From Pyrocephalus nanus (lineage: Eukaryota > Chordata > Aves > Passeriformes > Tyrannidae): a stretch of DNA of 64,000 nt. Of the stretch, positions 34,656 to 47,822 are shown one piece after another. Under the pieces are notes generated by a model. It saw only the letters and a program-made list of their open reading frames with translations. It made no database searches and was not told the DNA's origin. The number at the start of each line of letters is the position of its first letter. Position 1 is the first letter of the stretch. The translations under genes and the position numbers were made by a program. The stretch lies in assembly GCA_038380795.1 (NCBI GenBank), contig CM076268.1, positions 15,814,001 through 15,878,000 of the forward strand, written 5' to 3'.

Positions 34656-37600
34656 GAACACTAGATCTTTTGCTTCCTTCTCACAGTGACTACATATTGA
34701 TCACAACAAGCTCCTCGAGAGAAGAGAGAGCAACAAAAGCTCTTTGTCTGATTGCTCTGCTGCCAACTGACAGCATTTCACAGTCTGGATGCCCAATTTC
34801 ACACACACAAACACATATGCCTTCTGCTCTGCACTCACACACACGGCCAGTGGAGCTCCAAGTCACAGCTTGTCACTTACTGTTCCCAGATGAACTGCCT
34901 GGTTCAAACCAGCTGGGCACCCAAGGGAGTTGCACAGATTTCGCCACTGCATTTCAGGGAAGCTGAGCTGGATCCTTGGTGAAGAGTACAGAAAAAAACC
35001 AACATGTACAAACCTGGAAGCCAGAGCTGACACAAGCCTGAGAGCAGTGCCTCGCATTGTGCCTCCTGAGGCTGTGGCAATCTGGGACTGCTTAGTCACA
35101 GGTTGCATTACTCCAAGCCTGAGTCTTTGCTATCAGCACTAGTTTCTCACCACAGCCCTTCACTAGATCCCAACCAATCTAAGCATCATGGGAGACTTAA
35201 CACAATACGTGTTCTGGAGTCAGACATTGATACGAGCCTTCTCTAACTAATACATCTAACCCAGCAAAATCAAATATTTGTGCACATGCATCTACTGGGT
35301 AAATTCATTAAAAAAAAAAAAAAAAGTATCCAGCACCCTTTAGCTGAAGTGATTAATCCCAATGGCACACATAGGATGTCCACAAATATCAGGATGGTTC
35401 TGTACCTAGAATGACAGGAGACTCAATAATCTACTAATTCTCTTATATTTGAAAATGATCCTGAATCTAAGGCAGTCCTGTGCATTCTCAGAGTTGAAAT
35501 TACTTTCAACTTCTTGAAAGTAATTCCAATAATTTCTGTTTCTTTTACAGTAGCACCATGTATATTGTAACTGTTTCAAGTGAGGTTCTTCAAAACACTT
35601 TGCACACAAGCAAACCTGACAGGCTTCCTCACAGCAACCACCTGGATACATTTGTGCCCACAGCACATAGAAGGCACCTGGCTTTCTTTTATACTGGGGC
35701 AAGCAGTTTCAAATCACATTGCATTATCATGAGCCTGCAAATGACCTATAATCTGTCATAGCTTCATATTCAGTAACTCCAAGGTGAAGACTGGAACTTA
35801 AATGGCTAAGAAGCACACAAAAATCTGTGGGCATGTGGCAGTCAACATCAAATTGCTGTGAAGTAAAAGCTGCCTACATTTGGTATTCTTTTCTTATTCT
35901 CATTACAAAATTACTCTGAGTGACTTTGGTTTCTGTATGCAATATCTTAATTTATTTTAAACCATTGCATGTACATATTAATCTACCTGGCTGCTTTTGC
36001 TAATAATATTCAATGCCATCTTTTCAAATATGTGAACAAGGCTTATCCCAGATATACACCGCAAAAGGGTCTGTTAATAGGACCTTTTTTTAATAGGACC
36101 TGCAGCAATCAATAAAGAGAGTTAGGAAGAGGGCTTGGGTTTTTTTTTTTTTTTGTTTTAATATATTTTCTTTCTCCTGTTTAAACTAGGACATTCTGTG
36201 AATAGTACTGAAACAACAGCATCATTAGATAGTATCAGAGAATTAGAAGGCAAGTGGCAGTGCTAGATTTGACAGCTCTATAAACAGAAACATTTCATTA
36301 TCAGGAAAAGGGCCACGGCAAGTTCAGCAAACTCCAGCCCAGAACCTTCAACATTGTTGTCCAGGGCTTCATAAGCAGAAATCACAACCGTTCCCACAGT
36401 TGTCCCTATCTATGCTCTTCCTAAATACTGGTCCTCAAATTAGCACAGGAGCATGACATTCTCTTACATCCATTTGCTTCATATTGAAGCCTGCAGACAG
36501 TGTGACACTGTTTGGGAACATACTGAGGATGTAAGATGGGCTAAAGCCACGCTAAGGCAAGCAGCATCCTTTGGGGTTCCAAAGAGCTCCTCTTTCTGTG
36601 ACAGGTGGGACACACTTTGTGATCTGGCAATTAATGCAGGCTCTAAGCCTTTTAAATAGCATACATACACAATTATTCAGTCTTCTGATTCTGAAGGAAC
36701 TTATATTCCTCAATTATGTCATTAATATCCCAGGTAAATAAATTCTGTGAGATAGAGAGCTACTCTGACAGATTATAGCTATTCCTACAACTGGAAACAG
36801 GAACAGTTTCTGGTGCATGTGGCACTGAAAGTAATAAATTATTCAGTAAAGAGTATCCAGGTTTGATAACTTAAGAACAACAGTTTCTCAGTATCAAATC
36901 TCCAACTGACTTCAGTAGGAACAGAACTGAGCTGTTGCAGTAACTAACATCAGATTTAAAAATCTGGATTATGGATAGCTCTTAGTGATGATATGCTTAT
37001 GACAAGTTTAAATTATGCTAATACAGTCTTTGAATGTTTTATTAATACCACTGAGCAACCTGGCTGCTTCCCAGTTAGTTGGAAGCAGGTCAAAGCCAGG
37101 CTAGGCAATGTTTGCAGGGCAGGCCCTTGCCAGACATGAGTAATTACCCTGGAATCTTACTCCTGAGAACTCTTTCTAAATGATGTGAAAAAATAATCTA
37201 CATTAAACTGCATTTTCCAAATTGGCATTTTCTCTCCATATCAGGCTTTAGTTAAGTAAGTAGTTTAGGTGTTCATGAGAAAACCCTGGTTGTAATGATG
37301 CCATTTATTCTTCTATTTCAGGAAGAAGCTAAAAATAGGAAGACTAATTCTGTGTTCCTCTGCAATACTGCTCAGTTCATCTAGCTGCTCCTCATTATAC
37401 AATGAAATAAAACAGTGATGATTCCATGACACTATAAAATTAATCCTGATAAACACATATAGATTTATGTTGCAAATAATCCAAATTTGGAAACAGCTGA
37501 AAAGAGGTGCATGCATACAACTTCCCCTACATCCGTGTATCCACTTTTCCTACTTTGTGATCTATTGAGACTTCTCTGATCATGTGTTGCTGGCTTGCAC

Positions 37601-38094
37601 CCTCATTTTCTCTGCCTAAAATATGTCTGAAGAAGTGAAATATACATTGCCATGAATAAATTTTACATCATGACTTCAGCAGTTTAATGGCAAACAAAAT
37701 CCCAGTCAAAAGGGATGGGGACAGTGAAATAATGTTTCTCCTGTTGTGAGGATGATGTTGTAGCTGTGCTGGAGAGCTCTGTCAATTTGCTTTGTGTTCT
37801 GCAACCTCAAGAGTATTTCACTGCTTGCCCTCACTTAACTGCAGACCATTAATCAGTCAAAAATGTATATTTTGGCTTTGGAAAGTAAAAACCACTAGAG
37901 AAAGGTCATGAAATAACATTCAGTATTACTTAACCTGAACTCAGAAGCAAACCCAGTAGATTGTTTTATTACTTCTCTTGTGTTTTTATCTTGAATTCAG
38001 TCAATCTATGGTATGTTTCCACAAAGCTGAGCAATAAGGATATAATTATATCTTTTTAAAATAATTTCAGTTTCCAACCAACTCCATTGATAAT

Positions 38095-38185
38095 AAAAAA
38101 CCCCCAAACAAAAAACCCACAAAACAAACAAAAAACCAAACCAAAACCAAACAAAAAAAACCCCCAGAAACATCAAAAACCCACA
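38095..38185. repeat. A/C-rich low-complexity tract
   Basis: Runs of A interrupted by CCCCC, CCC and CC, in units such as AAACAAACAAAAAACC and CCAAACCAAAACC. Confidence 0.8.
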
Positions 38186-41100
38186 AAGCCTTGTCTTTTT
38201 GTTTCCACTAGTTACATTAATAGTTGCTCCATCTTATGTACTTCTCTGCATCATGTTACTCATTTGACTTCAATTTAGCATTTAGGTGAGCAAGATTTGT
38301 GGGATTTGCATCCACTGATTGCATGGCATGACTTTCACTCAGTTACCTGGGCCACAGCTAACCTCTTTACAGAACAGGGAAGTGGAATTCAAACACTGAG
38401 GATGCAAATGCTTTTATCCATAGGTAAGATAAGACCAGACTTCCATAGGCACCAATCTATGTGGCTGTTGGATCAGCCAGCAGCAGAAATTTGATCAATA
38501 GCAGGATCTATACAGATCTTATTTAGATGTGATTGAAATAGTAAGGATATAACTTACAGAGCTTATACTGGATTTATCATTTTATGTGAGCTTTCAGAGG
38601 CTCTTAAAGGACAGGTGATGCCTGTTCTTGTATAATGTAACTGTAGCACTAAGGGATAAACAGCACAAGCATAACCCAATAAGTGTTTTAAACTGAGCTG
38701 AACTATCAGAGAAACTTTATGCCAGATCAAAGCTTTGAGTCGTACAGCAATATTTTTAAACTACTTGTAGAAGCCCAAAAGTTGGACTTCATATTTTCTT
38801 AAGCTATAACCCCAGATGGTTCCAGCATCAGTGGCTCTGTGTCTGCAGCATTACACCTCCGATTTTCATAACAAAATAAATAACTTAAATCTAAGTAAAA
38901 TGTGGGTGGGGTTTTTTTCTAATTTCACTTCTAGATCATCAGCACAGAAATATTTATCTGAAATCCTTATTATATGGTCAGGCAGTAAAACCTAAGTGTT
39001 GGAAAAGTCAGTCTAACCTGACGTAGTTTTCTCTTCCACATTCAGCCCCTGTGATCTAACAGACATGTTTATCCAGCAGTGAACATCTGATGCTGTTTGA
39101 AGAACCAACTTTTCCATGTTGACCCCAACCAAGCACAGTATCAGTGTTTGAGCACAGCTTTGAACATCAGCCTCTAACAGCTTATCAGTTCATTGCCAAT
39201 GCTATTTATCATCTACTTCTGCTCTTCTCCAACTCCATGCCACCATATGACCCCAGCCCTGTTCAATCATCTGCAGCCACATATTCACACCAACATTTCT
39301 GAGATGCTTTTCCCTTCACCTTCTGCAGTCCAAAGCTCTTGCTCCCCTACAGCACCACATAAACACAAAAAGCCAGTTTTGACCATGTAAACACTCTGTC
39401 ACAGGCTCAAGATAACTTTAAATGGCACTGGTTATGTTCATAAAACCTTTAAAAGAGGATCAAAACTCAGTTCAATTCAATTATGATGGTTAATTACAAA
39501 AAACAACTGGAAACCAGCAATAATACCACTTGGCTTTTATAAAGAAGTAACACAGTAAATTACAAGCTGCAGATGGCAAACTTGAAAGAATTCTGCAAGC
39601 ATTTTCAAACAAAGAGTAATTTACAAATTGTAACAAACATTCACAAAACAAACATCCAGCAGTATCAATCAATTCATTTATTACAAGCAATACTTTCTCT
39701 AATCACAGTCACATACTAAGCAAAGTAATGGCTCAAACACAAAGATTGACTTTTGCCATCTGTTTTGAAATTGTTGGACCACCACTTAAAGAAAAAACAC
39801 AAGCTGGCATTTCATAAGACTGAGGCTATTAGTGAGAGAAGAAACATGAAGTGCTACTTTGTTTTCTTGCCAAAGAGAATCTTGTACAAATTCTAAATAT
39901 GTTAGTGTATGAGTGTTACACAGATACTGTTTATTTACCATATTGACATCTCAAATTTCAGTCTGAGATTTATATTGTTTTTTGATATGCAGTGTTTCGC
40001 ACTCAAAAAGCTACACAAACATGACTCCATTTTGCCAACAGCACAAAAGAGATGGTTCTTACAGACTCTCCTTTAAAGTAATTCTGGAATGGGACAAGAA
40101 AATGAATATATGACTTTATTAGAAATCATGCACATGATCACAGCAACATGCAAAGCAACAAAATAGAGCCCACAGATGCACACTGACCCTTGACAGCACT
40201 TTTCCTCCAAGTCTAAGGTTGATTACGGTCTCACCAGTTCCTCTCACCTCTTACATAATGGTAGTGGAGATTGCCCCTCTCCTAAAGCAGAGGACCTGTC
40301 TTAATAATGTCTGCCTTAGTGTTAGAGAAGCAGTCAGTGCTGATTAATTTCAACAGAAAAAAACCTTCCTACCGAACCTTTCCTCCCACGAGGTGTTAAG
40401 TACCTGTTAAGGGCACAGCTTTTATAGGTCTTCATATGCATTCATCAAACAGACCCAGAGACCCTAAGTCAAAATAGGGGTCATGGTTTCAGATGGGAAT
40501 ACCGATAGCAAGAAGCTGTGAAAACAAACAGTTTGGGTTCATTTTAGCCTTCCATCCTTTCAACTGGACTGATCATTTAACAGGCTTGTTAAACCAGTCA
40601 TCAGAGTGCTTTTACTGATATCCAAGCAGGTATGTTTGTGCCTTTTTAATAATGCAGTGGGTGTAATGAGTCACAATGCAATGAGTACTGACTCATGTCT
40701 GTTAAAACATGTCTCAACTAGATGTGTAGTGATGAGGTGATTGTGCACCAAAGAGCATAAGAAGACATTAGGAAGCAGAAGTGAAGGTCTACTCATCTGT
40801 GAAGCTCAAGAAAGGTACATCCACACACTGGCTAGATACAATATTGTTTTTCAGCTCCTTCAATACTTGACTAAGTGTCTGACAGTAAAATATGTCCAAA
40901 TATATAAAAATAAACATATAAAAAAATCTCAAATTCTTTCAGCATGTTGAGATGCTAAGACTACCTTAGGAGACCTTGGGCTCTGGCTGTCAAAAGCAAA
41001 ATTGGCCACAGGCCTCAGACACTGATGCGGAACCAGATCCCAGACCTCACTGTGATCCATGATCACGTTGGGAAACGCTATTCCTACTTACTGCAACCCC

Positions 41101-41484
41101 AAATCACTAACTCATCCCTAACAACACAACTGAATAATGTGCAGTACTTCTAAATAATGGATCAAGGAGTACAACACTTTTAACACACATAAACCTTGTG
41201 GGATTGGCGGAATTTACCCTAGCCCCAAATCTGCTAAAATTTGCTATTCTTCTTTTTTGGTCTGTTTTGTTTTGGGTTTTTTTTTTTGCCTCACAGACAC
41301 AGAGTAAACCATGCTGTAACCCTGGCAAACATTCTGGAAGGGAACACAACATAGACCAGCCAGCAAGGAAAGGAAGCTGAAGACTACTACAACAGCAAGG
41401 TGTCAACAGTATGGCCTGGCACTGAAGAAGGCTAACAGCGGCCTGTGTTAACAGAACCACAGCAAAAGAAGAAAAAAAAAAAAG

Positions 41485-41775
41485 GTGATCATTACCATTT
41501 ATTCGTCATTTGTTGAACCACATTTAGAATACTGCATATAGTTTTGCCCCGGTACAACAAAGACATTAAGTCACTGGAACAAATCCATCAGATGGCCACC
41601 AAAATGGAGAGAGACTGGAGCACTTGCCCTTTGAAGAGAGGCTGAGTGATCTGGGCCTGTTCATCTCAGAGAAGATACAGCTCCAGGGTGACCGCAGAGT
41701 AGCCTTCCCTAAGCTAAAAGGAAGTGCAGTGTTCTACCTATCTCTGCCCTACCTCTGGGCACCTAAATCAGGACA
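41485..41775 (+). mobile_element. CR1/L3-like LINE fragment
   Basis: The order of motifs follows the 3' part of CR1: TTTGTTGAACCACATTTAGA (consensus TTTGTTGAGCCACATCTAGA), then ATACTGCATATAGTTTTG, AAAGACATTAAGTCACTGGA, GGAGAGAGACTGGAGCACTT, GAAGAGAGGCTGAGTGATCT, GGGCCTGTTCATCTCAGAGA and AGCTAAAAGGAAGTGCAG. The usual 3' terminal block is absent. Divergence is high. Confidence 0.8.
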
Positions 41776-44520
41776 AATTAAAGAACGTAAGTCCTCTGAA
41801 CAGAGGACAATAATGGTTACTTTCAGCAGTAGCAGTTGAGTGTTCATTAGCAAGAAACTGGAACTGAAGTTTCCCACTAGGGCCTGCTATGGAGATGAAA
41901 ACCTACTAGTCAAATACTTGAACAAAAAGCACTACAAAGACCAAGTGCCCGTCCCAGGTCTGCATGCAGTTCTCTTCCGCGATAGTCCCTAACAGACAAG
42001 AGTATGAACTTTGTGGTACTCTGCCTGGGCTGGCTTCTAATTTGGCAGCCCTAGATATTGTTTAAAATAAAAGAATTTTTGATGGACCCTAAGTTTGAAA
42101 TGAAAAGGAACAGGCCACTTTGGGCTACCTAAATTCTGTAGATATAACTAAAATCAAAACATGTTTGACTGGAACAATGGCATATTACTAACTGTTCTAT
42201 CCCTCCATCCCTGAACTAACTGCACGACAAATAACCTTTACTAAATTCCAGTCAAATAAACTGAAGCCTTCCAAGCAGGAAGTACATTTGCTTTACATGC
42301 AAAATTCCTCCCGTCTTTTTAGTTACTGACAACCAAGAGTGTGACTTACAGAAAAGAACCATCCTTCAGTACAAATTACATACAACAACACTCTTCCACT
42401 TATATGTTTCCTTCATCCAACACATTACCAAAAATATATATGTTTATCCTAATGCCAAATAAAACATTCATGGGCACACATTTTTATAGTAGCTTCCCAG
42501 AAGATGGGAAAACACTTAAAACCAAATTGTTCATTAAAGTGCTTCATGAAAAGTATGTATTATTCTCAGATGCTTTCTCTCTTAATAGCCATTTTAACTA
42601 AAGTCAACCGTTGCAAAGGATTTGGAACTATTTACTAGCTCAGTTCAAACCTATTAATCACATTTCAGTTGCTATTCTGGGAATCCCAATCCCCAGACAA
42701 TTTGAAAATCTTACCCACAGAGTACTTTTAGCATTCAATACAGGCTTTACAAATACAACCCTGGAGTACTTTCTGAAGGAGACTGTCCTCATTAATGCTT
42801 CTTAAGTGTTACAACTTTTTACCAACATGACACATTTCATCTACCACCACACTGCAAAAGAGCTCTGTGAGCAATTACAGTCCTGTCTTTGGGGTGATTC
42901 ATTCCCTTTAATTAAATGCCCTTGAAATATTACTGCTATGAATGTCATCAGATGCAGCCTCTGTTTGAAAATAAGATGAACAAGGACAGAACAAAAGCAG
43001 AGCTAACTTTCTCAGCACCAAAAAACTCAGAAACTAAGTTTGGACAACTTTTTTTTTAATAATCCTTAGTTCTACAAAACTGAGATTCTTTCATATTGTA
43101 ATTCAAAAAATACAGTCCTTCAAAAATGCCATTTAAGGAACTACCATCTCTCTATTCAAATGAGAATGATCAAGGAGCAACAAAAAGGAGCAAGAACCAA
43201 TAAAGAAAACCACAATTAACATAGCAACTGAGCTGTTATTTAAATATTTCTTTCAGTGCTATGTCACCCCTGAATTTAGCTACTATCCTGGGCGCTCATT
43301 ACATAGCTGAACTGTTTGATTCATCTCATATTGCCAGTCAAGACAAACCCAAACTTCAGAGATGTATCTTATGACAATGGGCACAGAAGTAGAACAGTGT
43401 GTCAGTCTTTAGAAAGTGTTGTACTCTGTGGCTGATGTACCACCAAAGCTAAGAACAATACACCAGAAACAGATCCTTTTTTATTAGGAGGGTTCTAATG
43501 CAGAGAGATGATGGTTTGCAGGATCAGAGCATTTGCTGTACTTGGCAATTACTTCTAAGTTCCTAATTTGTATTTTAAAAGCCACATTTCTTTTTCCATA
43601 GGCCAAGAAGAACCACCAGAAAAACAGGGGAGGAAAAAGCAGCTTAAACACATAAATACATGCATCAACTTCTGAGATACAGATCTAACCTTCCAGCAAT
43701 TACAAAGAGAAGCCAGCTCACCCACCACGTCTGAAACTGTGTTAGGAAACGTGAATTACAGGTCCATAAATTTTAAGACTTCAGCTACATCCTCTTTAGA
43801 AGATTCCACAAAAACGATTCAAGCATTTTAGTCCAGATTTCACAGGTTACATTCTAGCCTGTTTTGGATGTAGTTCAGGGAAATAATTTTTCTCGGTGAG
43901 TTCCAAGAATAACAGTGTTTCTTCCTACTTGGCACCTTTACAAAGCACAGACAGCAACTCTCAAAGCCAATTTCATTCCCCCCCTGAGATACACCTATTT
44001 GCTTAGGTGATCCAGGGTCATTTACAGAAAGAGGATACCAATTTCAAAATGGTTTCATAACATTTAAGTCTGTTTTCTGTTCTCTCAGGTTCCATATACT
44101 ATATATACTTCACACTTTTCAGTTTCTTGCTAATGGAAACTTAACTACTGCTACTGAAAGTCATGCTTAGTATTCTCTGTTTATTTTAAGGGCTTACTGA
44201 GTTGTTTTTAGTTCCATCCTGACAAACGTATAGAGGACTGAGGTAGGAATACTTAAAACACTGCACACAGCCTTGACCTTTACAAGTCGATAAAATCTGG
44301 ACCAGTTAAAAAAATACCACCGGCTAGTACTTTTAGGATTGATTATAAGACATGCAAAGAAGCTGTATTAACCTGTTCACATCACAGCTGTGCTACGCAC
44401 ATTCCCATTTAAACCCCTAAATTGTGATGTTGCAAACTCTGAACTCTGAAAACAATCAGCTGCAGTTTGGCACTCCAAGACTGTTCTCAAATCTTCCAGT
44501 CAGGGCTAATGCATCAACTG
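41776..44520. other. Intergenic, no gene seen
   Basis: AT-rich non-coding DNA with no recognisable exon or repeat consensus. Open frames are all under 90 codons. Confidence 0.5.
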
Positions 44521-44522
44521 AG

Positions 44523-44745
44523 ATCATAGAAGAGAAGGGTTGGAAGGGGAGCTCCAGGATCACCTGGTCCAAACTTCCTTGGCAAAAGCACGGTCCAGAC
44601 AAGATGCTCCAGCACCCTATCCAAGTGAATCTTAAAAGTGTCCAGTGTTGGGGAAACAACCACTTCCCTGAGGGGATTATTCCAAGGCTGATTTTTAACA
44701 GCTGATAAGATGTATGCTTCCTGCAGATAACGACCTGGCTGTACT
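44523..44745 (-). mobile_element. CR1 LINE 3' fragment, antisense
   Basis: ATCATAGAAGAGAAGGGTTG, then GGATCACCTGGTCCAAAC, GTCCAGTGTTGGGGAAACAA and GGGATTATTCCAAGGCTGA, is the reverse complement of the avian CR1 3' region (ATCATAGAATGG...GGTTGGAAGGGACC...CCAGGGATGGGG...CCTGTTCCAGTGC). It sits about 1.5 kb upstream of the CCNJ CpG island. Confidence 0.82.
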
Positions 44746-46060
44746 TAAGCGCTTTGCCTTTTCAATAGGATGAGTTTCTGAATGTCTCCAAGACAAGAAA
44801 AATGCATGCCAGGAGCAATCCTGGCCTTGGGCGGGATGATGCTCTTTCCAAACCTATGTTTTCATTGCATGAAAAGCAGATACACATATAACTGTTCACA
44901 ATATCAGCAACTCAGTTAACATAGGCTGTAATGGAAACTTGGGAAAAGTATCTGAAATAGGTAGTTCCACAGCTCACTCAGCTTTGTAGAGTGGCAAGTA
45001 ACAGTGACATAATTGTTTTTCTGTTACATATAAGTGAAATAGCCCTCAGAGCACATAGCCTTATCAGGATGGTGTTTCCTATCCCAGTCAAAAAAAGTGC
45101 ATCTGAGAAATAAGCCAGCAAGTATCAATATTTTTCTTCCTGCTTTACAGTTCAGCAAGAGACTAATCCATGTGGTGTTTAAAAGCTCTAGGGGCAGGCA
45201 GTAATGCTAATTGTCATAACAGTAGAAACATCACTTCCCTGTTTCAGCCCATTGTAACAGGTTTTTAGCATGTTGGTGTTTATTAGTTTTCTCCTCTTCA
45301 TGCAGGCAACACATTTTTGAAGGCCATAAATATTTTGCAAAAGACAAGGTCTCCATCTGGAATCTGCTTTTGAGATTTACCTTACCCTTAAAACATACTA
45401 TTTGGTATTGCTTTTCTTCAAGAATAAACAATTTAAAAACAATGCATCTGCCAATATCAAAATTAGCTGGAGCACACACTTGCCTATAAAATAATGTACA
45501 GAAGTGAGACTAAAAGCCATCAGATCAGCAAAGTGCTGATTTGCAATAAGTCCACAGATGTCAGATACCTAATCTAAATAGTTGAAATATTTTCTCAATT
45601 ATGCACAAAAACAACCTAATTTTTTAAATCTTTTTTTCTCTTCAGAAGACTATGTAGCATTTTATAACATCTGCCATAAATTAAAACTGTCCAAAACTGC
45701 ATCTTCAAAAACAAGGGGCACACCTCCTCAGAGGAAAGGGACTACTGCAGTTCATAGGTCTACCCATTAGACACTTATGTTGAAAGGAACAGGCTTTTAC
45801 AGTCCCCACTACAGAGTAATTAAACTGCTTATGCCAAAAAGTTGGTTTCTATTTTCTTAATTAAAAAAAAAAAAAATCATGTCTGAGCAAGGGTAGAAAT
45901 GAAAAATTAAGTATACTCCCTCAACACAAATTGCATCCAAAGCACTTCTTCTCCAACGCTTTGGTTTGTACCAGGTTTTACTTTCTCATTAGCTGGTTGT
46001 TTGGACACTTGGAAGTTCTAATACTTCATAGAGCACTCTGAAGCACCAACTATTGCTTTT
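44746..46060. other. Upstream flank of CCNJ promoter, no gene seen
   Basis: AT-rich sequence running into the CpG island. There is one A tract near 45862-45874. No coding exon was recognised. Confidence 0.5.
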
Positions 46061-46434
46061 GTTTCCGTCGCAGGGGGTTACCGAGAAGCGGCAGCACCCA
46101 GGAAAAGTCTTCCCGAGCACCTCCTGCTGACACAGGGCAGGAGCTCCCCCTCACCAGCCCCCAGGGCGCGGCCCCCGCGCTCAGGTGAGCGGCACAGGCA
46201 ATCGACAGGCGGGATGTTGCCGCCGTCCCACCGGGATTTAATCAGCAGGGAACGAATGCTCGCCCGCGAAATAAATCCAACAGAGCTCCTGCAGCCCAGG
46301 AGAGGGGTGTGCGCCCCGGACCGCTCCCGGGACAGGGTGTGTGCGGGGCAAAGGCTGGGCGAGGCGCTGCCGCCACCACGCGCAAACACCGCACAGCTGG
46401 GCCAGACGGGAGAGAACCGGGGGAAGGGGGGGGG

Positions 46435-46475
46435 AACAAACAAACAAAACCCCCAAACAAATAAACAAACAAAGA
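46435..46475. repeat. (CAAA)n tract beside G runs
   Basis: GGGGG (46419-46423) and nine G (46426-46434) are followed by AACAAACAAACAAAACCCCC and more CAAA units. It is a simple repeat embedded in the CpG island. Confidence 0.8.
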
Positions 46476-46697
46476 GAAAGGTCTTATCCGGAGCTCGGGG
46501 CGGGGGCCCAACACCGCCGTGCTCCGGCCGGGCGAGCCCCCCGATCCAGACAGCGCGCAGAGCCCACAAAGCCCCCCCTGCCCGACCCGGCCCGGCCCTT
46601 TAACGGCAGGACCGCGGGGCCTCCGCGCGCCCGAACCCCCCCGCGCCCGGCCCGCCAGCGCCGCGCGCTGATTGGCGGTTGGCGGGCGCCCCGGGCT

Positions 46698-46770
46698 GTA
46701 AGGCGGGCGGCCATTGGCGAGCAGACAGGACGCGCTGGAAGGCGGGCGGCCATTGGTGGGCGGGCGGCCG
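46698..46770 (+). promoter_or_regulatory. CCNJ: Duplicated CCAAT module in CCNJ promoter
   Basis: GCTGTAAGGCGGGCGGCCAT followed by TGGCGAGC, and GCTGGAAGGCGGGCGGCCAT followed by TGGTGGGC, lie 39 bp apart. Each carries an NF-Y (CCAAT) site in the same orientation next to a GC box. This looks like a tandem duplication of a promoter module. Confidence 0.7.
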
Positions 46771-46840
46771 CGTGCGGGCGCTGCCCGGCTTTGTACACGC
46801 GCGGCGCTTTAACAATGGGCGCGGCGCGCGGCACCGCGTG

Positions 46841-46957
46841 ATGGCGGCGCTGCCCCGGGGCCGCCGCGCCGCGCTCGGGTGTCCCGGGCCGGGCCCCGCC
46901 GCTGCCTCCGCGCCCCCCTCGCCCGGCCGTGCCCCGCCGCGGGAGGGGGCGGCTTAA
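46841..46957 (+). other. Upstream ORF 1 in CCNJ 5' leader
   Basis: The ATG at 46841 opens a 38-codon frame (starts MAALPRGRRA, ends PPREGAA) closed by TAA at 46955-46957, before the CCNJ start. It lies in the 5' UTR only if transcription starts at or before about 46830, which the CCAAT spacing suggests. The same ATGGCGGC bases also match a YY1 site, so the ATG may be incidental. Confidence 0.4.
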
Positions 46958-46978
46958 CGAGCCGCACTTGTGCCCCGC

Positions 46979-47026
46979 ATGGCGGCCAGCTGGGCCGGGG
47001 GGCCGGGGGCGCCCCGCGGCAGCTGA
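46979..47026 (+). other. Upstream ORF 2 in CCNJ 5' leader
   Basis: The ATG at 46979 encodes 15 residues (MAASWAGGPGAPRGS) and stops at TGA 47024-47026, 115 nt before the CCNJ ATG. With the first uORF it may reduce CCNJ initiation. Confidence 0.4.
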
Positions 47027-47141
47027 TCGCGGTTAACCGGGGGCGAGCCAGAAAGGGGCGAGGGTGGCGCTGCCCGTCCCGCCCTCAGCTAGCGCCGCTT
47101 CCTCCCCGGTGCCCGGGCCCGGGTACCGCGCCGCGCCGCCC

Positions 47142-47780
47142 ATGGAGCTGGAGGCGCAGTGGTGGACAGGACAGCTGGCGGCCGACATCCACCAAGCGCT
47201 TCGCTACAAGGTACCCAGGGGGGCGGCCCCGGCGCCTTTGTGGGGCTGCGGCGGGCGGGGAGCGCCTGTGGGGGGGGCCTGCTCGGCCGCTGGGGCTCGG
47301 CGGGGTTGGCTTTTGTAGATTTTGTGAAGCTGGAACCCGCTGTGCCTTCCTTCCCTCCCGCGGGTGTTTGACCCATCAGCCCTGACAGCGAGTCCGAGCG
47401 GCCGGGCCGTGCCCTCGCTGCTCTGGAAGGCAGAGGGGTCACGGAGCGCCCGGTGCTGCTGTCGGGATGTGTGCGGGGCTCCGGGTCTGAACTCCGCGGG
47501 GAGCACGGTGATGTTATTGGAACAAAAAAAACCTCAAACAAACAAAAACTCGATGGTGCAAACGCTGGGTGCGGTAGGAGTAGTAGAGGGCTTAGGCAAT
47601 TTCTCGGAATTCGCTTCGGCTGACTCAAAAGTTGCTCTTTGGGGCTGCTTTCAAAAGCACATCTTAGGCACAGAGCTGAAAATCAGTTTATAGTGACTGA
47701 ACCTACTAAAACCGTGCTTTTGCTGCCTGATAGTAGTCGGCCAAGCGGATTATCTTTTCTGAAGGTGTGGCTGCTAAAAC

Positions 47781-47822
<42 letters not shown>

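Larger units (their letters stand above)
34261..41480. other. Intergenic, no gene seen
   Basis: AT-rich DNA with an (AT)n/(AC)n microsatellite (34603-34655) and an A/C-rich tract (38095-38185). Open frames are short and unrecognised. Confidence 0.55.
46060..47520. promoter_or_regulatory. CCNJ: CpG island, CCNJ promoter
   Basis: Roughly 1.4 kb of very GC- and CpG-rich sequence covers the upstream region, first exon and start of intron 1. Three CCAAT boxes (as ATTGG) occur at 46671, 46713 and 46752, about 40 bp apart, with an E2F-like TTGGCGGGC at 46679-46687 and GC boxes between them. The latter two CCAAT boxes lie in a duplicated module. YY1-like ATGGCGGC motifs occur at 46841 and 46979. The spacing suggests a TATA-less start at about 46800-46850. 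Open frames on both strands here are CpG-island artefacts. Confidence 0.85.

Noticed and set aside
46078..47693. Many long ORFs on both strands around the CCNJ promoter, including a 179-codon minus-strand frame
   Set aside because: Same CpG-island artefact. Only the CCNJ exon 1 frame splices on to a recognised protein.
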